Shown: positions 17,387-25,591 of the stretch, in pieces
Layout of the letters: every line of letters begins with the position of its first letter
Numbering within the stretch: the stretch's first letter is position 1
Notes under the pieces: model-generated
What the model saw: the letters and a program-made list of their open reading frames with translations, nothing else
Databases searched by the model: none
What the model was told of the DNA's origin: nothing
Translations under genes and position numbers: made by a program
Source of the DNA: Pararobbsia alpina_A
GTDB taxonomy: Bacteria; Pseudomonadota; Gammaproteobacteria; Burkholderiales; Burkholderiaceae
Direction: 5' to 3'
NCBI RefSeq assembly: GCF_965118125.1
Contig: NZ_OZ221288.1
Coordinates: 2,232,001 to 2,296,000, forward strand
Length of the DNA: 64,000 nucleotides

Positions 17387-18403
17387 TTATCGAGTGAGTT
17401 TCGCGAGGACTTCAGCCTTGGCTTTCGCATAGTCGTCGTCGGTGATCAAACCTTTGTCGAGCAAGGTCTTGAGTTGCTGCAGCCGCTCGACATAGTCGTC
17501 GCCCTTGCCGGTGGTGGCTTCCGGTTGCGACTGTCCTTGAGTCCCACCTCCCAGGCCCGCCGCCATGGTTTGCCCGATCGCATTGCCTACAGCGAGGCCA
17601 GCCCCAAGTCCCGCCGTACCGCCGCCCGTATTTTGCGCAGCGAGCGGAATCGCCTGAGCCGTCTGAAACTGGGCGAGCTTCGCCAGATCGCCGCTCATGC
17701 CGACGCCGATCCGGGTGTCGAGTGCCTTTTGAAGCGCATCAGGAAGCGACACACTTTGAACGACGAACGCGTCGAGCGTAATGCCGTAGCGCGCGAAGGC
17801 CGGTGCAAGCGTTTCGCCGACACGCTGCGACAGCAATTCCTGACTGGCCGCCATATCGACAAACGGGATGTCCGAGGCGCCGAAGGCCGTGCTCATCGAC
17901 GTGACGACCACGTTGCGCAATTGTTGTTCGACGTCATCGACCGTATAGGTCGCGCGGGTGCCACTGATTTCGCGGTGGAATTTGACGATGTCGGCGATCC
18001 GGTACGAGTAGATGCCGAACGCGCGGATCTGCACGAAGCCAAATTCACGATCGCGGATCGTCACCGGCTGTGGTGTGCCCCAGCGACGCCCGAGCTGCAA
18101 GCGTGTGCTGAAGAAGTACACATCGGATTTGAAGGGGGACTCGAACAGTTTGTCCCAGTTGCTCAGGCTCGTCAGCACGGGCAGAGTACGCGTCGTGAGG
18201 GTATGTAACCCCGGCCCGAACGCATCGGCAATGCGGCCTTCGTTGACGAAGAGCGCCGCCTGCGACTCGCGCACGGTCAACTGGGCGCCGTACTGGATCT
18301 CCTGATCCTGCATCGGATATCGCCAGGCAAGCACGCCATCCGTGTCTTCCGTCCATTGAAGGACGTCGACAAACTGCTTGCGAATGAAAGAACCGAGACT
18401 CAT
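17387..18403 (-). CDS. SPFH-domain protein (YdjI/virion-core type) with C-terminal SHOCT
   Basis: This encodes 338 residues with a good GGGAG site. It has the SPFH (stomatin/prohibitin-like) core of the group named SPFH domain or virion core protein: VLQWTEDTDGVLAWRYPMQDQEI, LTVRESQAALFVNEGRIADAFGPG and a helical ALQKALDTRIGVGMSGD region. A Gly/Ala-rich linker leads to a terminal SHOCT motif (YVERLQQLKTLLDKGLITDDDYAKAKAEVLAKL), which usually serves oligomerisation or targeting. SPFH proteins scaffold membrane microdomains, and this class usually lacks a membrane helix. It lies in an operon between DUF350 and DUF4178. Confidence 0.9.
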   Translation of the reverse strand: MSLGSFIRKQFVDVLQWTEDTDGVLAWRYPMQDQEIQYGAQLTVRESQAALFVNEGRIADAFGPGLHTLTTRTLPVLTSLSNWDKLFESPFKSDVYFFSTRLQLGRRWGTPQPVTIRDREFGFVQIRAFGIYSYRIADIVKFHREISGTRATYTVDDVEQQLRNVVVTSMSTAFGASDIPFVDMAASQELLSQRVGETLAPAFARYGITLDAFVVQSVSLPDALQKALDTRIGVGMSGDLAKLAQFQTAQAIPLAAQNTGGGTAGLGAGLAVGNAIGQTMAAGLGGGTQGQSQPEATTGKGDDYVERLQQLKTLLDKGLITDDDYAKAKAEVLAKLTR

Positions 18404-18439
18404 CGTGATCTCCCGCCGCCGTGAAAGGTAAGGAAAAAC

Positions 18440-18826
18440 CTAGGTCAGACACGCTGCATTGATCAAGCCGACGACCAGTGAGGCACTGCCCATGAGTCCG
18501 CCCATGGCCCGGTTATCGGTCTCGATCGCGTGATTCATACCGGGCATCAGGCGTGTGAGCGCGGCATAGGTCACGAGTTGAACGGCCATCGCACCGATCG
18601 CCCAGACGACGACGGCAGGCAGCGTCGAGTTGTGGGCGATGCTCGAGGCCAGCGTCATCGTAAATCCGATCAGCGCGCCCGCAAACGACAGCACGGCTGC
18701 GACGTTGCCGGCGCGAATCAATACGAGCTCATCGAATGGTGTGACCTTCAGGTACACTGCCGCAAAGACGCAGATCAGCACAAATGCCGACAGCAAATGC
18801 ACGCCATAAGAATAGACATCACCCAT
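18440..18826 (-). CDS. DUF350 (YjfL-type) four-helix membrane protein
   Basis: This encodes 128 residues with four predicted membrane helices: HLLSAFVLICVFAAVYL, NVAAVLSFAGALIGFTMTLA, LPAVVVWAIGAMAVQLVTYAAL and GGLMGSASLVVGLINAACL. This matches the DUF350/YjfL family. In Escherichia coli the relative yjfL sits with a PspA homologue and a glutathionylspermidine-synthase-like gene, so an association of DUF350 with polyamine chemistry and membrane stress is already known. Here it is the first gene of a minus-strand operon, 36 bp ahead of the SPFH gene, and starts about 200 bp from the divergent aminopropyltransferase. Confidence 0.85.
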   Translation of the reverse strand: MGDVYSYGVHLLSAFVLICVFAAVYLKVTPFDELVLIRAGNVAAVLSFAGALIGFTMTLASSIAHNSTLPAVVVWAIGAMAVQLVTYAALTRLMPGMNHAIETDNRAMGGLMGSASLVVGLINAACLT

Positions 18827-18882
18827 GTGTCGCCCCGCATTTGTTGTTCGACGATAAATTCAAGCTAATGAATGCATCGATG

Positions 18883-18940
18883 GCTTTAGCGAATCGCTTT
18901 AGTGAACGGCTTAAACGGCTTGAACAGCTTGAGCAGCGTG
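18883..18940. promoter_or_regulatory. Direct-repeat array in divergent promoter of the polyamine/SPFH block
   Basis: Units beginning GCTT start at 18883, 18896 and 18909 (13-bp steps) and then at 18918 and 18927 (9-bp steps), with a degenerate unit at 18936. Example units are GCTTTAGCGAATC, GCTTTAGTGAACG and GCTTGAACA. The array is in the middle of the 196-bp region between the DUF350 and aminopropyltransferase starts, where a shared regulator could bind. Confidence 0.5.
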
Positions 18941-19022
18941 TTTGACGCAATGACATGCATGAGCGGCATGTGCCCGAATATTGCCGCCAGTATATCCATA
19001 TCCGATTTGAGGGGACAGTGAC

Positions 19023-20540
19023 ATGCGCGCACAAAGTCGCACGCTGATTCTCTCGGTGTTGATCGTCGCATCATGCGGGCTGGGCTATGAGCTGATCAGC
19101 AGCACGCTGTCGAGCTATTTGCTCGGCGATTCGGTGCTTCAGTTTTCATCGGTGATCGGCTGCTATCTGTTTGCGATGGGCGTCGGCTCATGGCTCGCGC
19201 GCTTTATCGACGATGACGACGTGCTCGATCGCTTTGTCGATATCGAGTTGTTGATCGGCCTGCTTGGCGGCGTGTCTGCCGCGGTTCTCTTTGGCGTGTT
19301 CGCGTGGTTGTCGGCGCCGTTCAGGGCGGCGCTCTATGCGATGGTGCTCGTCCTTGGCGTGTTGGTCGGCATGGAAATTCCGCTCGTGATGCGGGCCTTC
19401 CAGCAGCGGCGTCATGCGTTCCGGCATATGGTCAGCGATGTCCTGACCTTCGACTATCTGGGTTCGCTCGCTGTCTCGTTGCTGTTCCCGATCGTGCTGG
19501 CGCCGCGCCTGGGCTTGCTGCGCACGAGCTTTCTCTTCGGTATCGCCAATGCGCTTGTCGCGCTGTGGACCACGCATGCATTTCGCCGGGAAGTCACGGC
19601 GGTGCCGGCGAAGGTGGCGCGTGCGGCGCTCGTGATCGGTGTGCTGGCCGCGGGCTTTGTGTTGTCCGAGCGATTGACGCACTGGGCCGAGCACGGCGTT
19701 TATGGTGACGAAACCATCTACGCGCAGACCACGCCCTATCAACGCATTGTGCTGACGCAATGGCGTGACGACATGCGCCTGTATCTGAACGGCAACTTGC
19801 AGTTCTCTTCCCGCGACGAACACCGGTACCACGAAGCGTTGATCCATCCGGTGCTTGAAACGCTGCCCTGGGCGCGTCGGGTTCTCGTGCTCGGCGGCGG
19901 TGACGGGCTGGCCGTGCGCGAGATTCTCAAGCATCGCAACATCGAGCAGGTCACGCTCGTCGATCTCGATCCGGCCATGACGCATCTGTTTTCGACGTCG
20001 GCGCCGCTCGTCGCGCTCAATGGAGGCTCGCTCAAGGATGCGCGCGTGCACGTGATCAACGATGATGCCGTGCGCTGGCTCGAATCGAATACGGATGTGT
20101 TTGACGCGATTGTCGTCGACTTTCCGGACCCGACGAATTTCGGCCTTGGGCGCCTCTATTCAGTGCCCGTCTATCGCATGCTCGCGCGTCATTTATCTGA
20201 AAACGGCTATGCGGTCATTCAGTCGACGTCGCCTTACTTCGCGCCTCATGCGTTCTGGACGATCGTCGATACGCTGCGTGATGCAGGCCTGCATACCTGG
20301 CCGTATCACTGTTACGTGCCGTCGTTCGGAGACTGGGGTTTCGTGATCGCCGGCAAGCGCGCCGACTACACGCCGCCGACGCACTACTCGGTGCCCACGC
20401 GCTGGCTCGACCCGGAAACAACAGTCGACATGTTCCATTTCCCGGCGGATATGCCGGCGTTGCCCATGCCGCCCAACCATCTCAACGATCAGCCGCTCGT
20501 CCGATTGTTCGACGACGACTGGAAGCACGTGCTGCGCTGA
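19023..20540 (+). CDS. Membrane-embedded polyamine aminopropyltransferase (spermidine synthase-like)
   Basis: This 505-residue protein is a fusion. The first 215 or so residues hold about seven membrane helices (for example LILSVLIVASCGLGYELIS and LYAMVLVLGVLVGMEIPLVM). The C-terminal half is a spermidine-synthase domain with the AdoMet-binding motif RVLVLGGGDGLAVREIL, the acidic VDLDPAM and the catalytic-region IVVDFPDPTNFGLGRLYS. It would transfer the aminopropyl group of decarboxylated AdoMet, made by SpeH, to putrescine or another amine at the membrane. ATG 19023 follows a GGGG/GAGG site. Its stop overlaps the next gene's ATG by one base (TGATG), so the two are coupled. Divergent from DUF350. 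Confidence 0.88.
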   Translation: MRAQSRTLILSVLIVASCGLGYELISSTLSSYLLGDSVLQFSSVIGCYLFAMGVGSWLARFIDDDDVLDRFVDIELLIGLLGGVSAAVLFGVFAWLSAPFRAALYAMVLVLGVLVGMEIPLVMRAFQQRRHAFRHMVSDVLTFDYLGSLAVSLLFPIVLAPRLGLLRTSFLFGIANALVALWTTHAFRREVTAVPAKVARAALVIGVLAAGFVLSERLTHWAEHGVYGDETIYAQTTPYQRIVLTQWRDDMRLYLNGNLQFSSRDEHRYHEALIHPVLETLPWARRVLVLGGGDGLAVREILKHRNIEQVTLVDLDPAMTHLFSTSAPLVALNGGSLKDARVHVINDDAVRWLESNTDVFDAIVVDFPDPTNFGLGRLYSVPVYRMLARHLSENGYAVIQSTSPYFAPHAFWTIVDTLRDAGLHTWPYHCYVPSFGDWGFVIAGKRADYTPPTHYSVPTRWLDPETTVDMFHFPADMPALPMPPNHLNDQPLVRLFDDDWKHVLR

Positions 20541-22156
20541 TGAACCGCCGCACGTTCCTGATGGCGGGCGTGGCTGCATCGGTGGCGAGTTGCGGACGCA
20601 GCGGCTGGGTCGAGACGACGCCTGTGATCGACAGCCCCGGCATGCGCGAGGGTCACGCCTTGCGTGATGCACGTGCATTGCCACCGCCTTCGGGAACGAT
20701 GTCCACGGACGTTGCCATTCTCGGCGCCGGTGCGGCCGGGCTGTCGTGTGCGTGGCAACTTGCGCGTGCGGGGCATCGGGATTTCATCGTGCTCAGCGGT
20801 CCCGAGTTCGGTGGCAATGCTGCGGGAGGACAGTTCGGCGATCTTGGCTACCCGAAGGGTGCGCACTATCTGCCGCTGCCTTCGATGGAGTCGACGCACT
20901 TGCGCGACATGCTGGCCGACCTCGGCGTAATCGAGTCGGGGGCATTCGCGGAAAGACCTCTCTTTGACGAGCGTGTCGTGGTGCACGCGCTGGACGAGCG
21001 CCTGATGATCGGCGGCCAGTGGCAAGACGGCCTGTTGCCGACGATCGGCGTCGGGCATGACGAGCTCGCCGAGCAGGCGCGCTTTTTTGCCTACACCGAT
21101 TCCTTGCGCACGCTACACGGCAGCGACAATCGCAAGGTGTTCTGCATTCCAGTCGCCGAATCCTCACGTGATCCGCGCTGGACTTCGCTTGACCGGCTGT
21201 CGTTCAAACAGTGGCTCGTATCGGAGCGCTACACGGCGCCGACGCTCCATTGGTATCTCGACTATTGCTGCCGTGACGATTTCGGCGCGGGCTATGACCG
21301 TGTGTCGGCCTGGGCCGGACTTCACTATTTCGCGGCACGAAACGGACACGCGGCCAATGCAGAAGACGGCGCCACACTGACCTGGCCCGATGGCCTGCAT
21401 CGCATGGTCGACAAGCTCTGTAAGTCGATCGATGCGCGACGCGCAACACAAGGCTGGTCGGTGCCTGGCTTTGCGGTACGTGTCGACGAGCGCGCCGGCG
21501 GCGTCGAGGCGCTGTGTGCGCGGATGGATGCCACGGGGCAGATGACGACGTTTGTGCTTAAAGCGCGGCGCATGGTCTGCGCAATGCCGTTATTCGTGGC
21601 TTCTCGTGTCGTCACGGGGCTGACAGCCGCGGGCTTTGATCCCGCGCGCGATCTGGCGCCGCGCGCGCCGTGGCTCGTCTCGAACTTTCTGATGGATGGC
21701 ATGCCGCGCGAAGCTCAGGGCGTTGCGCTTGCATGGGACAACGTCGTGTATCGGGGCCCGGGACTCGGCTACGTCGTCTCGACGCATCAAGTGATCCGCG
21801 TTGCGCCGCCGCAGCGTTCGGTGTTTTCCGCGTATCAGGCGCTGAGTACACGCTCGCCCGAGGAGACGCGCAGATGGCTCGTGGCCGCGCAGCCCGACGC
21901 GCTTCGCGAACAGGCTGCGATCGACTTGTTTCCCGCGTACGGGCGTGATTTATGGCGCCACGCGAGCGCATTGGAGATCACCGTACGTGGCCATGCGATG
22001 GCAACGCCCGACGTGGGTTTTCTCAACCGGCCCGGCATTCAGGCGCTGCGTGATGCGGACGGTCCGTTGCGTTTTGCGCACTCGGACCTGTCGGGTATGT
22101 CGCTGTTCGAAGAGGCCTCGTACTGGGGCATCCGCGCGGCCAATGGCGTGATCTGA
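20540..22156 (+). CDS. FAD/NAD(P)-binding Tat-lipoprotein, amine-oxidase-like
   Basis: This encodes 538 residues. The N-terminus combines a twin-arginine motif (NRRTFLMAG) with a lipobox (VASC at about 15-18), so it is probably exported folded with its cofactor and lipid-anchored. The FAD-binding Rossmann motif is DVAILGAGAAGLSCAWQLARAG, and the C-terminal FAD segment ends near SLFEEASYWGIRAANGVI. The overall layout resembles flavin amine oxidases and desaturase-like NAD(P)-binding proteins. Coupling to the aminopropyltransferase by a one-base overlap suggests it acts on the polyamine product or a related amine on the periplasmic side, but that substrate is inference. Confidence 0.82.
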   Translation: MNRRTFLMAGVAASVASCGRSGWVETTPVIDSPGMREGHALRDARALPPPSGTMSTDVAILGAGAAGLSCAWQLARAGHRDFIVLSGPEFGGNAAGGQFGDLGYPKGAHYLPLPSMESTHLRDMLADLGVIESGAFAERPLFDERVVVHALDERLMIGGQWQDGLLPTIGVGHDELAEQARFFAYTDSLRTLHGSDNRKVFCIPVAESSRDPRWTSLDRLSFKQWLVSERYTAPTLHWYLDYCCRDDFGAGYDRVSAWAGLHYFAARNGHAANAEDGATLTWPDGLHRMVDKLCKSIDARRATQGWSVPGFAVRVDERAGGVEALCARMDATGQMTTFVLKARRMVCAMPLFVASRVVTGLTAAGFDPARDLAPRAPWLVSNFLMDGMPREAQGVALAWDNVVYRGPGLGYVVSTHQVIRVAPPQRSVFSAYQALSTRSPEETRRWLVAAQPDALREQAAIDLFPAYGRDLWRHASALEITVRGHAMATPDVGFLNRPGIQALRDADGPLRFAHSDLSGMSLFEEASYWGIRAANGVI

Positions 22157-22369
22157 ACGGGTATCTGCAAGCGCCGCACTGTCGCTTTGAAAGCTGAGTG
22201 GCAGAATCCTCCAAAACGTCGATCGAGCGAATCAACGACGCTCGGCACCACCGGGTTCAATGCGGCGCAGTTGCCATGTGCGTGCAGTGTGCAATGAAGC
22301 ACGTGCACGATTGCATGCGGATGCGCGCGCCGCCGACGTCCCTCTTCGGGACTCGCATGGAGACATGCC

Positions 22370-23524
22370 GTGAAGACTATTCGTCTCGCTGCCGCAGGAT
22401 CTGCGGCGTTGGTTGCATCGGTCGCGCAAGCGCAAAGCTCGGTCACGCTATACGGCATTCTCGATGCCGGCATCATGTACACGAATAACGTGTCGAAGAA
22501 CGGATCGTCTGGCCATCTATGGCAAGCGACGAGCGGCAATATCAATGGCACGCGCTTTGGCCTGCGTGGCACTGAAGATCTGGGCGGTGGCTTAAGCGCG
22601 ATTTTCGTGCTGGAAAACGGCTTCAATATCCAGAACGGCAAGCAGGCTCAGGATGGACGGTTATTCGGCCGGCAATCGTGGGTCGGGATTTCGAGCACCG
22701 AATTCGGTGCAATTACGCTAGGTCGCCAATACGACTTCCTGACTGACTTTATCGAGCCATTGACCAGTATTGCGGGTACGTTCGGCGATACCGGGTTTAT
22801 TCACCCGTTCGACAACGACAATCTTGATCACTCGGTGCGGATGAACAATGCGGTCAAGTACACGAGCGTGGCCTATTCAGGCTTCAAGTTCGGCGCGTCG
22901 TATGGGTTTTCCAATAGCACCGACTTCGCTATTAATCGCGCGTATAGCGCGGGTGTGAGTTACCACCAGGGCCCATTGGGCGCAGGTCTGGCCTATTTGC
23001 AGATCAACGGATCCGCAGGCACGAGCTCAAGCAGCGCGGGTGCAATTGATATCAATGAATCGTCGTCGAACGGGACGGGTGGATTTCAGTTGGGCGCGGA
23101 CGTAGAGCGCATCATCGGCGCCGCGGTCAATTATGCGTTGGGCCCGGCGTTGCTGGGTTTCGCCTACACGCACAGCCAATATGAAGGCACGAATTCATTT
23201 GGCATGTCGAACGGTTCGATGCACTTCGACAACTACGAACTCAGCGCCAAATATGAAGTGACGCCGGCTGTGACGGTCGGTGCCGCCGATACATTTACCG
23301 ACGGGCATCTTGATGGCGCGACGGTGTATGGGTCCGATCCCAAGTGGAACCAGATCAATCTGCAGACCGTGTATCACTTCTCGAAGCGCACCGATGTGTA
23401 TGCCGAAGCGATGTATCAGCACGTCAGCGGCAATCACTTCGTCGCTTTTGTGAACACGGCCGGGGGTGCTTCGTCGACGGGAAATCAGGTTGTGGGCACG
23501 GTCGGACTGCGTACGCGGTTTTGA
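22370..23524 (+). CDS. Burkholderia-type outer-membrane porin
   Basis: This encodes 384 residues. It starts at GTG 22370 with GGAGA upstream and has a signal peptide ending VAQA before QSSVTLYGILDAGI, the diagnostic start of general porins in Burkholderiales. Typical segments are SRF/GRQSWVGISSTEFGAITLGRQYDFL and the strand VDVYAEAMYQHVSG-like region. The protein ends in phenylalanine, as required for beta-barrel assembly. It is a trimeric 16-strand diffusion channel for small hydrophilic solutes. It stands alone; 213 bp separate it from the upstream flavoprotein gene. A second porin lies at 28.4-29.5 kb. Confidence 0.93.
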   Translation: MKTIRLAAAGSAALVASVAQAQSSVTLYGILDAGIMYTNNVSKNGSSGHLWQATSGNINGTRFGLRGTEDLGGGLSAIFVLENGFNIQNGKQAQDGRLFGRQSWVGISSTEFGAITLGRQYDFLTDFIEPLTSIAGTFGDTGFIHPFDNDNLDHSVRMNNAVKYTSVAYSGFKFGASYGFSNSTDFAINRAYSAGVSYHQGPLGAGLAYLQINGSAGTSSSSAGAIDINESSSNGTGGFQLGADVERIIGAAVNYALGPALLGFAYTHSQYEGTNSFGMSNGSMHFDNYELSAKYEVTPAVTVGAADTFTDGHLDGATVYGSDPKWNQINLQTVYHFSKRTDVYAEAMYQHVSGNHFVAFVNTAGGASSTGNQVVGTVGLRTRF

Positions 23525-23635
23525 TTCGTCGGAGGGGCATTCGCGTGCGCGTTTGCATCGATGCACGGCATTCGCTTGCTGCGCGTTCGCGTGAACCACG
23601 ATCGCCGAACGACGAAGTCGCATGACGACATCGCG

Positions 23636-24217
23636 TCACGGCGTCGTAGGCCGCGATCCCAGCAACAATATATCGACGAGCCGCTTTGCACTGACTTGCC
23701 AGTCCGGCGCCGATGCCACATTCGACACACCGACGAGCGCGCGAAGCAGGTCGAGCGGATCGATGTCCGCTCGGATATCGCCGCTTTCCACCGCGCGCTG
23801 CACGAGCGACTGAATCGCGCCCATGATCATGGCGCCCGACGCTTCGAACAGCTTCGAAGGCCCTCCGACCATGGAATTCAACGCGGGCGCGATGATTTTC
23901 TTCGTCGCGATGTAGTCGACGAAGAGCATCATCCAGGCACGCAGGGCATCGAGGGCGGGCATCGACTCCGACAGCCGCTTTTCTTCCTCGGCGAGTTTTT
24001 CGACCTCGGCGCGGTAGACGCTTTCGAGCAGGGCGTCGCGCGTCGGGAAGTGCCGGTATAGCGTGCCGGCGCCGACGCCGGCCTTGCGGGCCACATCTTC
24101 GAGGCTGATTTCGCCTTCGGCGTGCGTGAAGGCGTCTTTCGCCACTTCGAGGATGCGTTCGCGGTTGCGCAGCGCATCGGCTCGCGGCTTTCGTTCGTTG
24201 GGGGTTGAAGGATTCAT
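23636..24217 (-). CDS. TetR-family transcriptional repressor
   Basis: This encodes 193 residues from ATG 24217, which has a GGA-type site; the frame also opens at a TTG at 24235. The N-terminal HTH reads RERILEVAKDAFTHAEGEISLEDVARKAGVGAGTLYRHFPTRDALLESVY, the classical TetR signature. The C-terminal helical domain would bind a small effector. The gene is divergent from an SDR gene, and two strong palindromes lie between them, so it very probably represses both itself and the SDR. The inducer is unknown. Confidence 0.92.
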   Translation of the reverse strand: MNPSTPNERKPRADALRNRERILEVAKDAFTHAEGEISLEDVARKAGVGAGTLYRHFPTRDALLESVYRAEVEKLAEEEKRLSESMPALDALRAWMMLFVDYIATKKIIAPALNSMVGGPSKLFEASGAMIMGAIQSLVQRAVESGDIRADIDPLDLLRALVGVSNVASAPDWQVSAKRLVDILLLGSRPTTP

Positions 24218-24233
24218 GATTCCTGCTGCTTGC

Positions 24234-24254
24234 AAACGGAGGCTTCCTCCGTTT
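24234..24254. promoter_or_regulatory. Palindromic operator 1 (TetR/SDR)
   Basis: AAACGGAG-GCTTC-CTCCGTTT is a perfect 8-5-8 palindrome 16 bp upstream of the TetR start. The centre lies 30 bp, about three helical turns, from the second copy. Confidence 0.85.
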
Positions 24255-24262
24255 ATTCTATG

Positions 24263-24285
24263 AAAACGGAGGTTGGCTCCGTTTT
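24263..24285. promoter_or_regulatory. Palindromic operator 2 (TetR/SDR)
   Basis: AAAACGGAG-GTTGG-CTCCGTTTT is a 9-5-9 palindrome with the same arms as operator 1. It sits about 50 bp upstream of the SDR start, well placed to block that promoter. Confidence 0.85.
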
Positions 24286-24334
24286 ATCGAGGTAGGGGTG
24301 AATCGTCAACCCTATCGCAGAGGGCGAGGCGGAA

Positions 24335-25312
24335 ATGGCAGATATTTTGGGTGCGAAAACAACGACCGATGAAGTCCTGGCGGGTGCGGACCTGCGCGGC
24401 AAGCGGATTCTGGTCACCGGCGTGTCGGCCGGGCTGGGTGTGGAAACGGCGCGTGCGCTTGCCGTGAAAGGGGCTCACGTGATCGGGGCCGCGCGTGACC
24501 TAAGCAAGGCGAAATCCGCGACGGCTGAAGCCGTGCGTGAAGCGGAGGCCGCAGGCGGGCGTATCGAACTGATCGAACTCGACCTCGCAAGCCTGGCCAG
24601 CGTGCGCGCGTGCGCCGACAAGCTTGTCGCGCAGGGTGAACCGCTCGACGTCGTGATCGCCAACGCCGGTGTCATGGCGACGCCGTTCGGGAAAACTGCG
24701 GATGGCTTCGAAACGCAATTCGGCACGAACCATCTCGGACATTTCGTGTTTGTGAACCGGATTGCATCGCTGCTGCGTTCAGGCGGACGAGTGGTCATGC
24801 TCGCGTCGTCGGGACATCGTTTCTCGAACGTGGACCTCGACGATCCGGGCTTCGAAAGCACGCCGTACGAACCGTTCGTCGCGTATGGGCGTTCGAAGAC
24901 GGCCAATATTCTGTTCGCGGTGGCGTTCGACCAGCGTCATCGTGCCCGTGGCGTGCGCGCCGCAGCCGTGCACCCGGGCGGGATCTACACGGAACTCGGC
25001 CGGCACATGGATGAGGGCCAGATGCAGGGGCTGCTCGACCGCATCAACGGCCAGCTCGCCGCGGAAGGGAAGCCACCGTTCGAGTTCAAGACCGTCCCGC
25101 AAGGCGCGGCCACCTCGGTGTGGACCGCCGTCGTCGCACCCGCCGATCACGTCGGCGCGCGCTACTGCGAAAACTGCCACGTGAGCGAGACGGTGGGCGA
25201 CGACGTCGTGATCACGCCGGTCAGTGAAGGTGTGCGCGCCTATGCGCTCGATCCGGCCAACGCCGAGGCGCTCTGGAAGAAGAGCGAAGCGATGGTCGGC
25301 GAAACGTTCTGA
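24335..25312 (+). CDS. SDR oxidoreductase, retinol-dehydrogenase-like
   Basis: This is a 325-residue short-chain dehydrogenase. It has the cofactor motif TGVSAGLGVETARALA, the DVVIANAGVMATP segment, the catalytic Ser in VVMLASSGHRFSN and the Y-x3-K pair in AYGRSKTANILFA. Its length, and the basic residues after the second strand (GAARD), fit the subgroup related to retinol dehydrogenases and protochlorophyllide reductase, usually NADP-dependent. It is expressed divergently from a TetR repressor with twin operators between them, so it is probably induced by its substrate or a toxic compound. A large inverted repeat follows the stop. Confidence 0.9.
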   Translation: MADILGAKTTTDEVLAGADLRGKRILVTGVSAGLGVETARALAVKGAHVIGAARDLSKAKSATAEAVREAEAAGGRIELIELDLASLASVRACADKLVAQGEPLDVVIANAGVMATPFGKTADGFETQFGTNHLGHFVFVNRIASLLRSGGRVVMLASSGHRFSNVDLDDPGFESTPYEPFVAYGRSKTANILFAVAFDQRHRARGVRAAAVHPGGIYTELGRHMDEGQMQGLLDRINGQLAAEGKPPFEFKTVPQGAATSVWTAVVAPADHVGARYCENCHVSETVGDDVVITPVSEGVRAYALDPANAEALWKKSEAMVGETF

Positions 25313-25333
25313 GGTTTGGGCAAAGCCGGGCTC

Positions 25334-25386
25334 GGCCGGGCCAGACGGGACCCGATCGGATCACGTGACCCGAATCTGGCCCGGCC
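25334..25386. terminator. Long inverted repeat after SDR gene
   Basis: GGCCGGGCCAGA (25334-25345) pairs perfectly with TCTGGCCCGGCC (25375-25386), and CGGG/CCCG extends the stem inward. It lies 21 bp after the SDR stop. There is no T-run. Confidence 0.65.
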
Positions 25387-25591
25387 GCCCGGCGCATCGG
25401 GGGCCGGTCATCACTCGCGCTGCCCGATGCGTGCCTTCGAACGATGAGGCGCCCAGGCCGTGGTGAGATCGCGTAAACCCTCAAGTTTTCGATCTGTTTG
25501 CCGTTAAAAGCAGACTTGACGACTCGAGCGGTCCAATGCGGTCGGTGTGTGCCTGGCACGACACTCGGGCTGCGTGCCGGACTCTCCGGCA

